A stretch of 51,234 nucleotides of DNA from Streptomyces sp. DH37 (lineage in GTDB: Bacteria; Actinomycetota; Actinomycetes; Streptomycetales; Streptomycetaceae). The position numbers were made by a program, and so were the translations under genes. The stretch covers positions 1 to 51,234 of the forward strand of contig NZ_JARVKV010000051.1 in NCBI RefSeq assembly GCF_029813835.1. Direction: 5' to 3'. Below the pieces are notes generated by a model that was not told the DNA's origin, ran no database searches, and saw nothing but the letters and a program-made list of their open reading frames with translations. Shown in pieces: positions 32,093 to 41,428 of this stretch (position 1 is the stretch's first letter; every line of letters starts with the position of its first letter).

Positions 32093-33253
32093 TCAGAACG
32101 CCGAGACCCCCGTCAGGGAGCGGCCGATGAGCAGCTTGTGGATCTGGCTGGTGCCCTCGTACAGCGTCATCACGCGGGCGTCGCGCAGCAGCTTGCCGAC
32201 CGGGTACTCGTCGATGTAGCCGTAGCCGCCGAAGACCTGGAGGGCGTTGTTGGCGGCGCGCACCGCGGCCTCGGAGGCGTAGAGCTTGGCGACGGAGGAC
32301 TCGGTGGCGAAGGGCAGGCCCCGGTCGATGTGGTCGGCCACGCGCCAGGTCAGCAGCCGGGCGGCGTCGACGTCCACGGAGATGTCGCTGATCAGCTCCT
32401 GGACGAGCTGGTGGCCGGCGATGGGCCTGCCGAACTGCTCGCGCTCGGTCGCGTAGGACACGGCCGCGTCCAGCGCCGCCTGCGCGATGCCGACGCATCC
32501 GGCCGCCACCGACATGCGTCCCTTGGCAAGGGCCGACATGGCGACGGAGAATCCCTTGCCCTCGGGGGCGAGGCGGCAGTCGTCGGGTACGCGGACGCCG
32601 TCGAGCACCAGCTCGGCGGTGGCCTGTCCGCGCAGGCCGAGCTTGCCGTGGATCTCCCGGCGGGTCAGGCCCGGGGTGTCGGTGGGGACGAGGAAGGCGG
32701 TGATCCCCTTGTGGCCGGGCTCGGTGCCCGAGCGGGCGAAGAGCAGCACCACGTCGGCCCAGGTGCCGTTGGTGATGAAGGTCTTGGCGCCGTCGATGAC
32801 CCAGTCGCCGCCGGAGCCGCCGTCGCGGCGGGCGCGGGTGGTGAGGTTGGCGGCGTCGGATCCGGTGCCGGGCTCGGTCAGGCCGAAGCAGCCGACGGCC
32901 TCGCCCGCGCAGAGCCGGGGCAGCCACCGCCGCTTCTGCTCCTCGCTCCCCCAGGCCGCGATCGACTTGGCGACCAGGCCGAGGGAGACCGACAGCACCC
33001 CGCGCACGGCGGAGTCGCCGCGGCCGAGCTCCTCGGTGACCAGGCAGTACGCGAGGTGGTCGCCGCCGGAGCCGCCGTACCCCTCCGGGACGGTCAGGCC
33101 CAGGAAGCCCAGGTCACCCAGGGCCTTCACCACGGACCGGTCGATGCTCTCGGCGCGGTCCCACTCGGTGGCGTGCGGGACGATCTCCCGGTCGACGAAC
33201 TCCTTGGCCAGCCGCCGTACGGCAGCCTGCTCCTCCGACAGCTCCAGATCCAT
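32093..33253 (-). CDS. Acyl-CoA dehydrogenase (short/medium-chain type)
   Basis: A 386-aa acyl-CoA dehydrogenase. It has the first signature CFGLTEPGTGSDAANLTT, the flavin domain WVIDGAKTFITNG, and the second signature QVFGGYGYIDEYPVGKLLRDARV. The catalytic Glu is in YEGTSQI, near 366, the pattern of short-chain or methylbutyryl enzymes. There is no Shine-Dalgarno before ATG 33253. TAGTTT ends 7 nt before it inside the operator, which suggests a leaderless mRNA. Divergent from a TetR gene that probably represses it. Confidence 0.93.
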   Translation of the reverse strand: MDLELSEEQAAVRRLAKEFVDREIVPHATEWDRAESIDRSVVKALGDLGFLGLTVPEGYGGSGGDHLAYCLVTEELGRGDSAVRGVLSVSLGLVAKSIAAWGSEEQKRRWLPRLCAGEAVGCFGLTEPGTGSDAANLTTRARRDGGSGGDWVIDGAKTFITNGTWADVVLLFARSGTEPGHKGITAFLVPTDTPGLTRREIHGKLGLRGQATAELVLDGVRVPDDCRLAPEGKGFSVAMSALAKGRMSVAAGCVGIAQAALDAAVSYATEREQFGRPIAGHQLVQELISDISVDVDAARLLTWRVADHIDRGLPFATESSVAKLYASEAAVRAANNALQVFGGYGYIDEYPVGKLLRDARVMTLYEGTSQIHKLLIGRSLTGVSAF

Positions 33254-33260
33254 GCCCCAT

Positions 33261-33278
33261 AAACTAGCAGCGCTAGTT
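33261..33278. promoter_or_regulatory. AACTAGC operator at the acyl-CoA dehydrogenase/TetR divergence
   Basis: AACTAGC-AGC-GCTAGTT is a perfect inverted repeat (7-bp arms, 3-nt spacer) at 33262-33278. On the minus strand TAGTTT (33266-33261) may be the -10 box of the dehydrogenase. A stronger copy is at 36601-36627. Confidence 0.8.
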
Positions 33279-33319
33279 ACAGCTTCACAGACATCGAACG
33301 AGACCCGAGGATGTGATCC

Positions 33320-33973
33320 GTGGCACGCCCACGTACCCCCCTGCTGAGCCGTGAGCGGATCGTGGCGGCGGCGCTCGCGCTGGTGGACGACGAGGGCCTG
33401 CCCGCGGTCTCGACGCGCAGGCTCGCCGCCGGGCTGGGCGTCAGCGGTCCGTCGCTCTACAACCACTTCCGCACCAAGGACGAGATCCTGGACGCGGTCG
33501 CCGACGCGGTGTGCGCCGATGTCGACCTGTCGATGTTCACCGACGGCACCGACTGGCGCGAGGCGCTGGTGGCCTGGGCCCGCTCCTACCGGGCGGCCCT
33601 CACCGCGCACCCGAACATCGTCCCGTACCTGGCGCAGGGGCCGGGCCGCCGCCCGAGCCAGCTGCGGATGGCCGACGCCGTCTACGGGGCGATGCGCGAC
33701 GCCGGGTGGCCGCGCGCCCAGGCCACCCACATCGGCGCGCTGATGCGGTACTTCGTGGCCGGCTCGGCGCTGGGGTCCTTCGCGCGCGGCTTCGTCGACG
33801 ACGCGGCGCTGTACGAGCGCGACTACCCGCACCTGGACCAGGCCCACCTGCTGGCCGAGCACCAGCAGCGCGTCGACGAGGGCGCCTTCGAGGCGGGCCT
33901 GCGCGCCCTCGTCGACGGGCTGGCGCTCCAGTTCCCCGGCGGGACCGGGCGGGAGCGGGCGGCGGAGGGCTAG
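33320..33973 (+). CDS. TetR-family regulator (AACTAGC-type operator)
   Basis: A 217-aa TetR protein: HTH region RERIVAAALALVDDEGLPAVSTRRLAAGLGVSGPSLYNHFRTKDEIL, then a TetR_C-type ligand domain with LMRYFVAGSALGSFARG. GTG start with GAGGA 8 nt upstream. It is divergent from acyl-CoA dehydrogenase and shares an operator with it; a second copy lies before the aldehyde dehydrogenase, so one regulator likely governs both. It overlaps the ADH stop by four bases (CTAG, a stop on both strands). Confidence 0.9.
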   Translation: MARPRTPLLSRERIVAAALALVDDEGLPAVSTRRLAAGLGVSGPSLYNHFRTKDEILDAVADAVCADVDLSMFTDGTDWREALVAWARSYRAALTAHPNIVPYLAQGPGRRPSQLRMADAVYGAMRDAGWPRAQATHIGALMRYFVAGSALGSFARGFVDDAALYERDYPHLDQAHLLAEHQQRVDEGAFEAGLRALVDGLALQFPGGTGRERAAEG

Positions 33974-35052
33974 AAGACCACCAGCGCCCGGCCGCCGCGC
34001 CCGGCGAGCATCGCCCCGAAGGCCGCCGGCACGTCCTCCAGGCCGATCCGGTCGGTGACCAGCACGCCCAGGTCCAGCCGGCCGGAGCGGACGTGCCCGG
34101 CGAGCACCGGCAGGTCGCGCACGGGGTCGCAGTTGCCGTAGACGCAGCCGGACAGGGTGCGGGCGAAGTGGAAGATCTCCAGCGGCGAGAAGGACACCTG
34201 CGTGTCCTTGCCGCCGATGCCGACGACCGAGGTGCGGCCGCCGCGCCGGGTGGAGGACCAGGCCGCGCGGATGGTCTCCGCGCGGCCGACGCACTCGACG
34301 GCCGCGTCCGCGCCCAGTCCGCCGGTGATCCTCCGGATCTCCTTGGAGGTGGCGTCGGAGGCGATCAGGAAGTCGGTGGCCCCGGCGCGGCGCGCCAGTT
34401 CCTCCTTCTCCGGGGAGACGTCCACGGCGACGATCCGGTCGGCGCCCGCGATCCGCGCCGACTGGATCACCGCCAGGCCCACCCCGCCGACGCCGAAGAC
34501 GGCGACCGACTCGCCCTCGCGCACCCGGGCGCTGTGGTTGACCGCGCCGTAGCCGGTGAGGACCGCGCAGCCCAGCAGCGCGGCGTCGGTCAGCGGTACG
34601 CCGTCGGGCAGCGGCAGCACGCCGCGCTCGGCGACGACCGTCTCCTCGGCGAACGCGGCCGTGCCCAGCCCCGGGTACAGGTCGCGGCCGTCGGCGGAGC
34701 GGGCGTAGGGGACGCCGCTGGCCGCGTTGGCCTCGGTGCACAGCCAGGGCTCGCCCAGCCTCGCGCAGAAGTGGCAGCTCCCGCAGGAGGGCGCCCAGTT
34801 GAGGACCACCTCGTCGCCCGGGGCGACCGTGGTCACGCCCTCGCCCACGGCGGTCACGGTGCCCGCGCCCTCGTGCCCGAGGACGGCGGGCACGGGCTGG
34901 CGCAGGGTGCCGTTGGACAGCGACAGGTCGGAGTGGCAGACCCCGGCGGCGGCGAGGCGGACCCTCACCCGGCCGGGGCCGGGCTCCGGCAGGTCGATCT
35001 CCCCGAGTTCGAGCGGGGCTTGGGCGGCGGGCAGGACTACGGCGCGGACCAC
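33970..35052 (-). CDS. Zinc-dependent alcohol dehydrogenase (MDR)
   Basis: A 360-aa medium-chain alcohol dehydrogenase. Catalytic zinc ligands Cys39 and His60-Glu61 and the structural-zinc cluster Cys90, Cys93, Cys96 and Cys105 are visible, with the Rossmann motif VAVFGVGGVGLAVIQSARIAGA. This resembles NDMA-type and class III-like actinobacterial ADHs. GTG start with GAGAGGAAA upstream. It lies downstream of the aldehyde dehydrogenase in the same direction, so alcohol to aldehyde to acid is a plausible two-step pathway. Confidence 0.92.
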   Translation of the reverse strand: MVRAVVLPAAQAPLELGEIDLPEPGPGRVRVRLAAAGVCHSDLSLSNGTLRQPVPAVLGHEGAGTVTAVGEGVTTVAPGDEVVLNWAPSCGSCHFCARLGEPWLCTEANAASGVPYARSADGRDLYPGLGTAAFAEETVVAERGVLPLPDGVPLTDAALLGCAVLTGYGAVNHSARVREGESVAVFGVGGVGLAVIQSARIAGADRIVAVDVSPEKEELARRAGATDFLIASDATSKEIRRITGGLGADAAVECVGRAETIRAAWSSTRRGGRTSVVGIGGKDTQVSFSPLEIFHFARTLSGCVYGNCDPVRDLPVLAGHVRSGRLDLGVLVTDRIGLEDVPAAFGAMLAGRGGRALVVF

Positions 35053-35179
35053 GTGGCGTTTCCTCTCGTGTCCTTGGCGGACGTGCGGCTTCCCACGGAC
35101 GGGACGGGACGGGGCGGGCGGGCTGGGTCGGACGGGTCGGGACAGGCGGGCCGGGTCGGACGGGGCCGGCCCGGAGGGC

Positions 35180-36598
<1,419 letters not shown>

Positions 36599-36600
36599 GA

Positions 36601-36627
36601 CCCCAAACTAGCGGCGCTAGTTTGGGG
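36601..36627. promoter_or_regulatory. Extended AACTAGC operator in front of the aldehyde dehydrogenase
   Basis: Two perfect 12-bp arms (36601-36612 and 36616-36627), CCCCAAACTAGC and its complement, flank GGC. The inner part is the same repeat as at 33262-33278. It begins two bases upstream of the ALDH ATG and contains its likely -10. Confidence 0.85.
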
Positions 36628-36633
36628 TGTCAG
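36605..36633 (-). promoter_or_regulatory. Leaderless promoter of the aldehyde dehydrogenase
   Basis: On the minus strand CTGACA (36633-36628) and TAGTTT (36610-36605) are 17 nt apart, and the -10 ends 6 nt before the ATG. The spacer and -10 lie within the operator, so repressor binding would block polymerase. Confidence 0.65.
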
Positions 36634-36654
36634 CAGGACGGCGCATGCCGTGGA

Positions 36655-39012
36655 TCACACGGCGGAGGGGACGGACGCCGGGGAGGTCCCCCCGGCGTGT
36701 CCGGGGGCCGCCGCGGGGGCCACCCGGACCGGGAACCCGTTGAGCACGGCGGTCCCCGACAGCGGGTCGAGCAGCCGCCCGTCCAGGAGCTGGTTGACGT
36801 TGGCCCCGGGGTCGGCGGAGGCCACCGGCGTACGGGTGCCGGGCCGGTCGTGGCCCCAGCCGTGCGGCAGGCTGACGACCCCCGGCGCCACCTCGTCGGT
36901 CACCTCCACCGGCGCCCGGACCGCTCCCCCGTCGCCGCGGACCTCGGCGAGGGAGCCGTCGGCCAGGCCGAGCCGGGCGGCGTCGGCGGGGTGGACGTGG
37001 AGGGTGCAGCGGTTGCTGCCGCCCGTCAGCGCCGGGACGTTGTGCATCCAGCTGTTGTTGGAGCGCAGGTGGCGGCGGCCGACCAGCACCAGGGCGCCGG
37101 GCCCGTCCCGGCGGTCCGTCAGGAGGCGGCGCAGCCGGGGCACGTCGGCGGCGATCGGCTCCGGGCACAGCTCGACCGTGCCGGAGGGGGTGCGCAGCAC
37201 CTCGGGCAGGCGGGGGCGCAGCGGGCCGAGGTCGATGCCGTGCGGGTGCTCCAGCAGCCTCGCCAGGGTGAGGCCGCCGGGGTCGGCCCCGAAGCCGTCG
37301 CCGTAGGGGCCCAGCCGCAGCATCATGTCCAGCCGGCGCTCGGCGCCGTCCTCGCCCGTCAGCAGACCCGCCAGTTCGCCCGCGTCCCGGCCGTGGACCG
37401 GGGAGCGGGGGTCGGCGACGGCGGCGGACAGGGTGTGCTCGACGACCGCGGCGTCGACCGCCTCCGGGTCCCCTCCCGGCGCTCCGGAGGCGCACAGCAC
37501 CAGGCGGGCCAGGATCCCCGCCTCGCTCACCTCCCCCTCGGCGAGGGGGATCACGGGCCGGGTGTAGCGCACCTGGTTGCGGACGGCCAGGGCGTTGAGG
37601 CCGAAGTCGAAGTGCGGGGAGCGGCTGGGCCGGGGCGGCGGCAGCACGACGTGGGCGTGGCGGGAGGTCTCGTTGAGGTACGGGTCGACGCTGACCATGA
37701 AGTCCAGCCCGGCCAGGGCCCTCTCCAGCCGGGCGCCGTCCGGCGCGGAGAGCACGGGGTTGCCGGCGACGCAGATCAGCGCCCGCACCCGCCCCTCGCC
37801 CGGGGTGTCGATCTCCTCGGCCAGCGCGGCCGCCGGGAACTCCCCCTTGACCTCCGGGTGCCCGCCGACCCGGCTGCGCCTGCGGCCGGTGGCGAAGCCC
37901 CGGCCCGGGGCGGGCGGCCGGGGGGCGCGGGCGGTGGCCGACAGCGGGAACATCGCGCCGCCGGGCCGGTCGAGGTTCCCGGTCAGCGCGTTGAGGACGT
38001 CGACCAGCCAGCTGGCCGTGGTGCCGAACTCCACGGCCGTGCTGCCGATGCGGCCGTAGACCGCGGCGCGTTCGGCGGCGGCCAGTTCGCGGGCCAGGGC
38101 GCGGATGACGTCGGGCTCGACGCCGCAGGCGCCGGAGACGGCCTCGGGGGTGAAGTCCGCGGCGAGCCGGGCCACGTCCTCCACGCCGCTCAGGTGCTCG
38201 CCGGCCGCGCCGGTGTCGGCCAGGTCCTCGGCGAAGAGGACCTGGACCATCGCCATCAGCAGCAGGGCGTCGCCGCCCGGCCGTACGGCCACGTGCCGGT
38301 CGGCCAGGCGCGCGGTGCGGGTGCGGCGCGGGTCGACGACGGTGAGGGTGCCTCCGCGCCGCCGCAGCGCCCTGAGGCGGCCGGGGAAGTCGGGGGCGGT
38401 GCACAGGCTGCCGTTGGACTCCAGCGGGTTGGCGCCGACGACCAGCAGGTGGTCGGTGCGGTCCAGATCGGGGACGGGGATGGCCAGGGGGTCGCCGTAC
38501 AGCAGTCCGCAGGAGACGTGCTTGGGCATCTGGTCGAGGGTGGAGGCGGTGAAGAGGTTGGGGGTGCGCAGGGCCCTGAGCAGGACGGGCGGGTAGAGGG
38601 CCCCGGCGACGGTGTGGACGTTGGGGTTGCCCAGGAAGAGGGCCACCGCGCGGGGGTCGCCGTCCGCCAGGACGCCGCCCAGTCCCCCGGCGACCGCGGC
38701 GAACGCCTCCTCCCAGCTCGCCTCCCGCAGTTCGCCGCCGCGGCGGACCAGCGGGCGGGTGAGGCGGTGGGGGTCGTCGTCCAGCTCGCCGAAGAGGGCT
38801 CCCTTGGGGCAGACGAAGCCGCGGCTGAAGACGTCGTCGCGGTCGCCGCGCGCCGCGGTGATCCGCTCCCGTCCGCCGCCGTCCCGGCCGACGGTGACGC
38901 TCAGCCCGCAGGTGGCCTCGCACAGCGGGCAGATCCGCCGGGCCGTACGGCTGTCCGGGCCGGTACCGGCGCCGGCCTCCGCGGTCGTCCGGGTGCTGGC
39001 ACTCTGCGACAT
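36655..39012 (-). CDS. Molybdopterin oxidoreductase (formate dehydrogenase/nitrate reductase-type)
   Basis: A 785-aa bis-MGD molybdopterin enzyme. An N-terminal [4Fe-4S] site is formed by Cys28, Cys31, Cys35 and Cys68 (CPLCEATC, FVCPKG). Core DMSO-reductase-family segments follow (ALFLGNPNVHTVAG, LLVVGANPLESNGSL, VYGRIGSTAVEFGTT). The C-terminal molybdopterin-binding domain begins near LVLVGRRHLRSNNSWMHN. No second subunit or iron-sulfur partner gene is adjacent, so the electron acceptor is unclear. GAGGGGGA precedes ATG 39012. A TetR-like repeat is 52-69 nt upstream. Confidence 0.9.
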   Translation of the reverse strand: MSQSASTRTTAEAGAGTGPDSRTARRICPLCEATCGLSVTVGRDGGGRERITAARGDRDDVFSRGFVCPKGALFGELDDDPHRLTRPLVRRGGELREASWEEAFAAVAGGLGGVLADGDPRAVALFLGNPNVHTVAGALYPPVLLRALRTPNLFTASTLDQMPKHVSCGLLYGDPLAIPVPDLDRTDHLLVVGANPLESNGSLCTAPDFPGRLRALRRRGGTLTVVDPRRTRTARLADRHVAVRPGGDALLLMAMVQVLFAEDLADTGAAGEHLSGVEDVARLAADFTPEAVSGACGVEPDVIRALARELAAAERAAVYGRIGSTAVEFGTTASWLVDVLNALTGNLDRPGGAMFPLSATARAPRPPAPGRGFATGRRRSRVGGHPEVKGEFPAAALAEEIDTPGEGRVRALICVAGNPVLSAPDGARLERALAGLDFMVSVDPYLNETSRHAHVVLPPPRPSRSPHFDFGLNALAVRNQVRYTRPVIPLAEGEVSEAGILARLVLCASGAPGGDPEAVDAAVVEHTLSAAVADPRSPVHGRDAGELAGLLTGEDGAERRLDMMLRLGPYGDGFGADPGGLTLARLLEHPHGIDLGPLRPRLPEVLRTPSGTVELCPEPIAADVPRLRRLLTDRRDGPGALVLVGRRHLRSNNSWMHNVPALTGGSNRCTLHVHPADAARLGLADGSLAEVRGDGGAVRAPVEVTDEVAPGVVSLPHGWGHDRPGTRTPVASADPGANVNQLLDGRLLDPLSGTAVLNGFPVRVAPAAAPGHAGGTSPASVPSAV

Positions 39013-39063
39013 CGGTCCCCCTCGTGGGCGGTGTCCGGGTGGGCGCGGCGGATCGGCGGCACC

Positions 39064-39081
39064 ATACCGACCGGCCGGTAA
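39064..39081. promoter_or_regulatory. Inverted repeat upstream of the molybdopterin oxidoreductase
   Basis: ATACCGACCGGCCGGTAA contains the near-perfect 16-bp repeat TACCGACCGGCCGGTA. Its left half (ATACCGAC) resembles the 20304 and 27775 sites, so it may belong to the same or a related TetR. Confidence 0.5.
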
Positions 39082-39159
39082 GCGAACCCTAGCCCCGTCG
39101 CCCCGCGCTCGCCCAGGGGTGGGAGCCGAATCGGCGGCACGTCCGTCAGAGGTTCGCCG

Positions 39160-39189
39160 TTGACGTGCGGACCTTCCCATTCCTATGGT
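39160..39189 (+). promoter_or_regulatory. Promoter of hmgA
   Basis: TTGACG (39160-39165) and TATGGT (39184-39189) are separated by 18 nt, a good vegetative-type promoter 37 nt upstream of the ATG. Confidence 0.65.
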
Positions 39190-39225
39190 TGTCAGCAGGA
39201 AACCCTGAGCACCGGGAGCGTTGCG

Positions 39226-40566
39226 ATGAGTGGCACCACGAGCGGTTTCGAGCAGGCGCGCAAGACCGCGGAGGGGCTGGCGTACTCCTCCGGCTTCGGC
39301 AACGAACACGCCTCGGAAGCCGTTCCGGGAGCGCTCCCGGTCGGCCGCAACTCCCCCCAGCGCGCTCCGCTCGGGCTCTACGCCGAGCAGCTCAGCGGCA
39401 CCGCCTTCACCGAGCCGCGCGCCCACAACCGCCGCTCGTGGCTGTACCGCATCCGCCCCTCGGCGGCCCACCCGCGCTTCGTCCGCGCCGGGAACGGGAC
39501 CCTGCGCGGCGCCCCCTTCACCGAGACCGAGCCGGACCCCAACCGGCTGCGCTGGGACCCGCTGCCCGACCCGGCCCCCGGCACCGACTTCCTGGACGGG
39601 CTGTGGACCCTGGGCGGCAACGGCGACGCCGCGCGGCGCGAGGGCGTCGCCATCCACCTCTACGCCGCGAACGCCCCCATGGAGCGCCGGGTGTTCAGCA
39701 GCGCCGACGGCGAGCTGCTGATCGTGCCCGAGCGCGGCGGTCTGCTGCTGCGCACCGAGTTCGGCCTGCTGCGCGCCGAACCGGGCCACGTCGCGCTGAT
39801 CCCGCGCGGGGTGCGCTTCCGCGTCGAGCCGCTGGAGGCGGTGGCGCGCGGCTACGTCTGCGAGAACATGGGCCGCCCCTTCGTCCTGCCCGACCTCGGC
39901 CCCATCGGGGCCAACGGGCTGGCCAACCCCCGCGACTTCCTCGCCCCCACCGCCGCGTACGAGGACGTGGAGGGCCCGGTGGAGGTGGTCAACAAGTTCT
40001 GCGGCACCCTCTGGACGGCCACCTACGACCACTCGCCGCTGGACGTCGTCGCCTGGCACGGCAACCACGTCCCCTACGTCTACGACCTGCGCCGCTTCAA
40101 CGTGCTCGGCAGCATCAGCTACGACCACCCCGACCCGTCGGTCTTCACCGTCCTCACCTCCCCCTCCGACACCCCCGGGCTGGCGGGCGTGGACTTCGTG
40201 GTGTTCGCCCCGCGCTGGCTGGTGGGCGAGGACACCTTCCGGCCGCCGTACTTCCACCGCAACGTGATGAGCGAGTACATGGGCCTGATCGAGGGCGCCT
40301 ACGACGCGAAGACGGCCGGTCCGGGGGGCTTCGTCCCCGGCGGCGGCTCGCTGCACAACATGATGTCCGCCCACGGCCCGGACCGCGAGACGTTCGACAG
40401 GGCGAGCGCCGCCGAACTGGTCCCGCAGAAGGTGGACGACGGGCTGGCCTTCATGTTCGAGACCCGCTGGCCGGTGACGCTGACCGCCCAGGCCCGGGAC
40501 GCCGGGCACCTGCAGCGCGGCTACGACGACGTGTGGCAGGGCCTGGAGCGCCACTTCCGGGGATGA
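39226..40566 (+). CDS. hmgA: Homogentisate 1,2-dioxygenase
   Basis: A 446-aa iron(II) dioxygenase that opens homogentisate to maleylacetoacetate in tyrosine and phenylalanine breakdown. Family marks include GFGNEHASEA near the N-terminus, RSWLYRIRPS, YFHRNVMSEYMGLIEG with the metal-site His and Glu, and GGGSLHNMMSAHGPD. GGGAG lies 8 nt before the ATG. It is followed by a HutC-type GntR gene which might regulate tyrosine catabolism, though other pathway genes are not in this window. Confidence 0.95.
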   Translation: MSGTTSGFEQARKTAEGLAYSSGFGNEHASEAVPGALPVGRNSPQRAPLGLYAEQLSGTAFTEPRAHNRRSWLYRIRPSAAHPRFVRAGNGTLRGAPFTETEPDPNRLRWDPLPDPAPGTDFLDGLWTLGGNGDAARREGVAIHLYAANAPMERRVFSSADGELLIVPERGGLLLRTEFGLLRAEPGHVALIPRGVRFRVEPLEAVARGYVCENMGRPFVLPDLGPIGANGLANPRDFLAPTAAYEDVEGPVEVVNKFCGTLWTATYDHSPLDVVAWHGNHVPYVYDLRRFNVLGSISYDHPDPSVFTVLTSPSDTPGLAGVDFVVFAPRWLVGEDTFRPPYFHRNVMSEYMGLIEGAYDAKTAGPGGFVPGGGSLHNMMSAHGPDRETFDRASAAELVPQKVDDGLAFMFETRWPVTLTAQARDAGHLQRGYDDVWQGLERHFRG

Positions 40567-40664
40567 CCCGCCCGCGTCCGCGGGCGGCGGCGCGTACCGT
40601 GACCCACGACGTGTCGCCGCGGTGCCGCGGCGCAGCAACCCAGCCTGGTCGTCCGGAGGACGCC

Positions 40665-41414
40665 GTGACCACCTTCGCCCCCGACTCGCTCGCGCTGAAC
40701 CGCAAGCTGCCGCTGTGGTACCAGGTCTCGCAGTCCCTGCGCGCCTCGATACTCGGCCGCTCCCCCGGCGCCCCCCTGCGCCTGCCGACCGAGGAGCGGC
40801 TCGCCGAGCACTACGGCGTCAGCGTGCTGACCATGCGCCAGGCGCTCAAGGAGCTGGAGAACGAAGGGCTGATCACCCGGCACCGGCGGCGCGGCACCTT
40901 CATCGAGCCGAGCGCCCGCAGCGGGTCGCCCGTGCGGCTGCTCGGCTCGGTGGACGCCATCGTGGCCCAGCAGTCGGGCGAGGAGACGGTGCTGCTGGGC
41001 CACGGCCCCGAGCCGGTCCCCGGGGAGCTGGTCGAGCACTTCCCGGACCTGGATGAGGCGGTGGCCTACCGGCGGCTGCGCCGCGACCGGGAGACGGGCG
41101 AGCCGACCAACTGGGCGGAGAACCTGGTCCGTCCCGAGGTCGCCGAACACGTCGACCTGGAGGACCTGGCGCGCTGGCCGATGACGAAGGTGCTGCGCGA
41201 CACGGCGGGAGTGCGGATCAGCCGCATCACCGACACCGTCCAGGCCCGGCTCGCCGACCCCGAGACGGCCGACCTGCTGGACGTTCCGCTGCTCAGCCCG
41301 ATCCTGCACTACACCGGCGTCACCTACGACGAGGGCGGCAGGGTGGTGGACGTGGCCCGCATCCGCTACCGCGGCGACCGCTTCTCCTTCTCCGTCACCG
41401 TGGAGGCGGACTGA
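40665..41414 (+). CDS. GntR/HutC-family regulator
   Basis: A 249-aa GntR protein of the HutC subfamily. The winged helix is LRLPTEERLAEHYGVSVLTMRQALKELENEGLITRHRRRGTFI, followed by a UTRA-type effector domain (VAYRRLRRDRETGEPTNWAENLVRP ... YTGVTYDEGGRVVDVARIRYRGDRFSFSV). The GTG at 40665 has GGAGGA upstream. Its proximity to hmgA, 98 nt downstream on the same strand, suggests but does not prove control of it. Confidence 0.9.
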   Translation: MTTFAPDSLALNRKLPLWYQVSQSLRASILGRSPGAPLRLPTEERLAEHYGVSVLTMRQALKELENEGLITRHRRRGTFIEPSARSGSPVRLLGSVDAIVAQQSGEETVLLGHGPEPVPGELVEHFPDLDEAVAYRRLRRDRETGEPTNWAENLVRPEVAEHVDLEDLARWPMTKVLRDTAGVRISRITDTVQARLADPETADLLDVPLLSPILHYTGVTYDEGGRVVDVARIRYRGDRFSFSVTVEAD

Positions 41415-41428
41415 CCTCCGTCCGTAGC

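Noticed and set aside
36655..40638. Open frame of over 1300 codons running from the molybdopterin enzyme across hmgA
   Set aside because: High GC leaves few stops on the opposite strand. The part over hmgA is a shadow; the real start with its ribosome site is at 39012.
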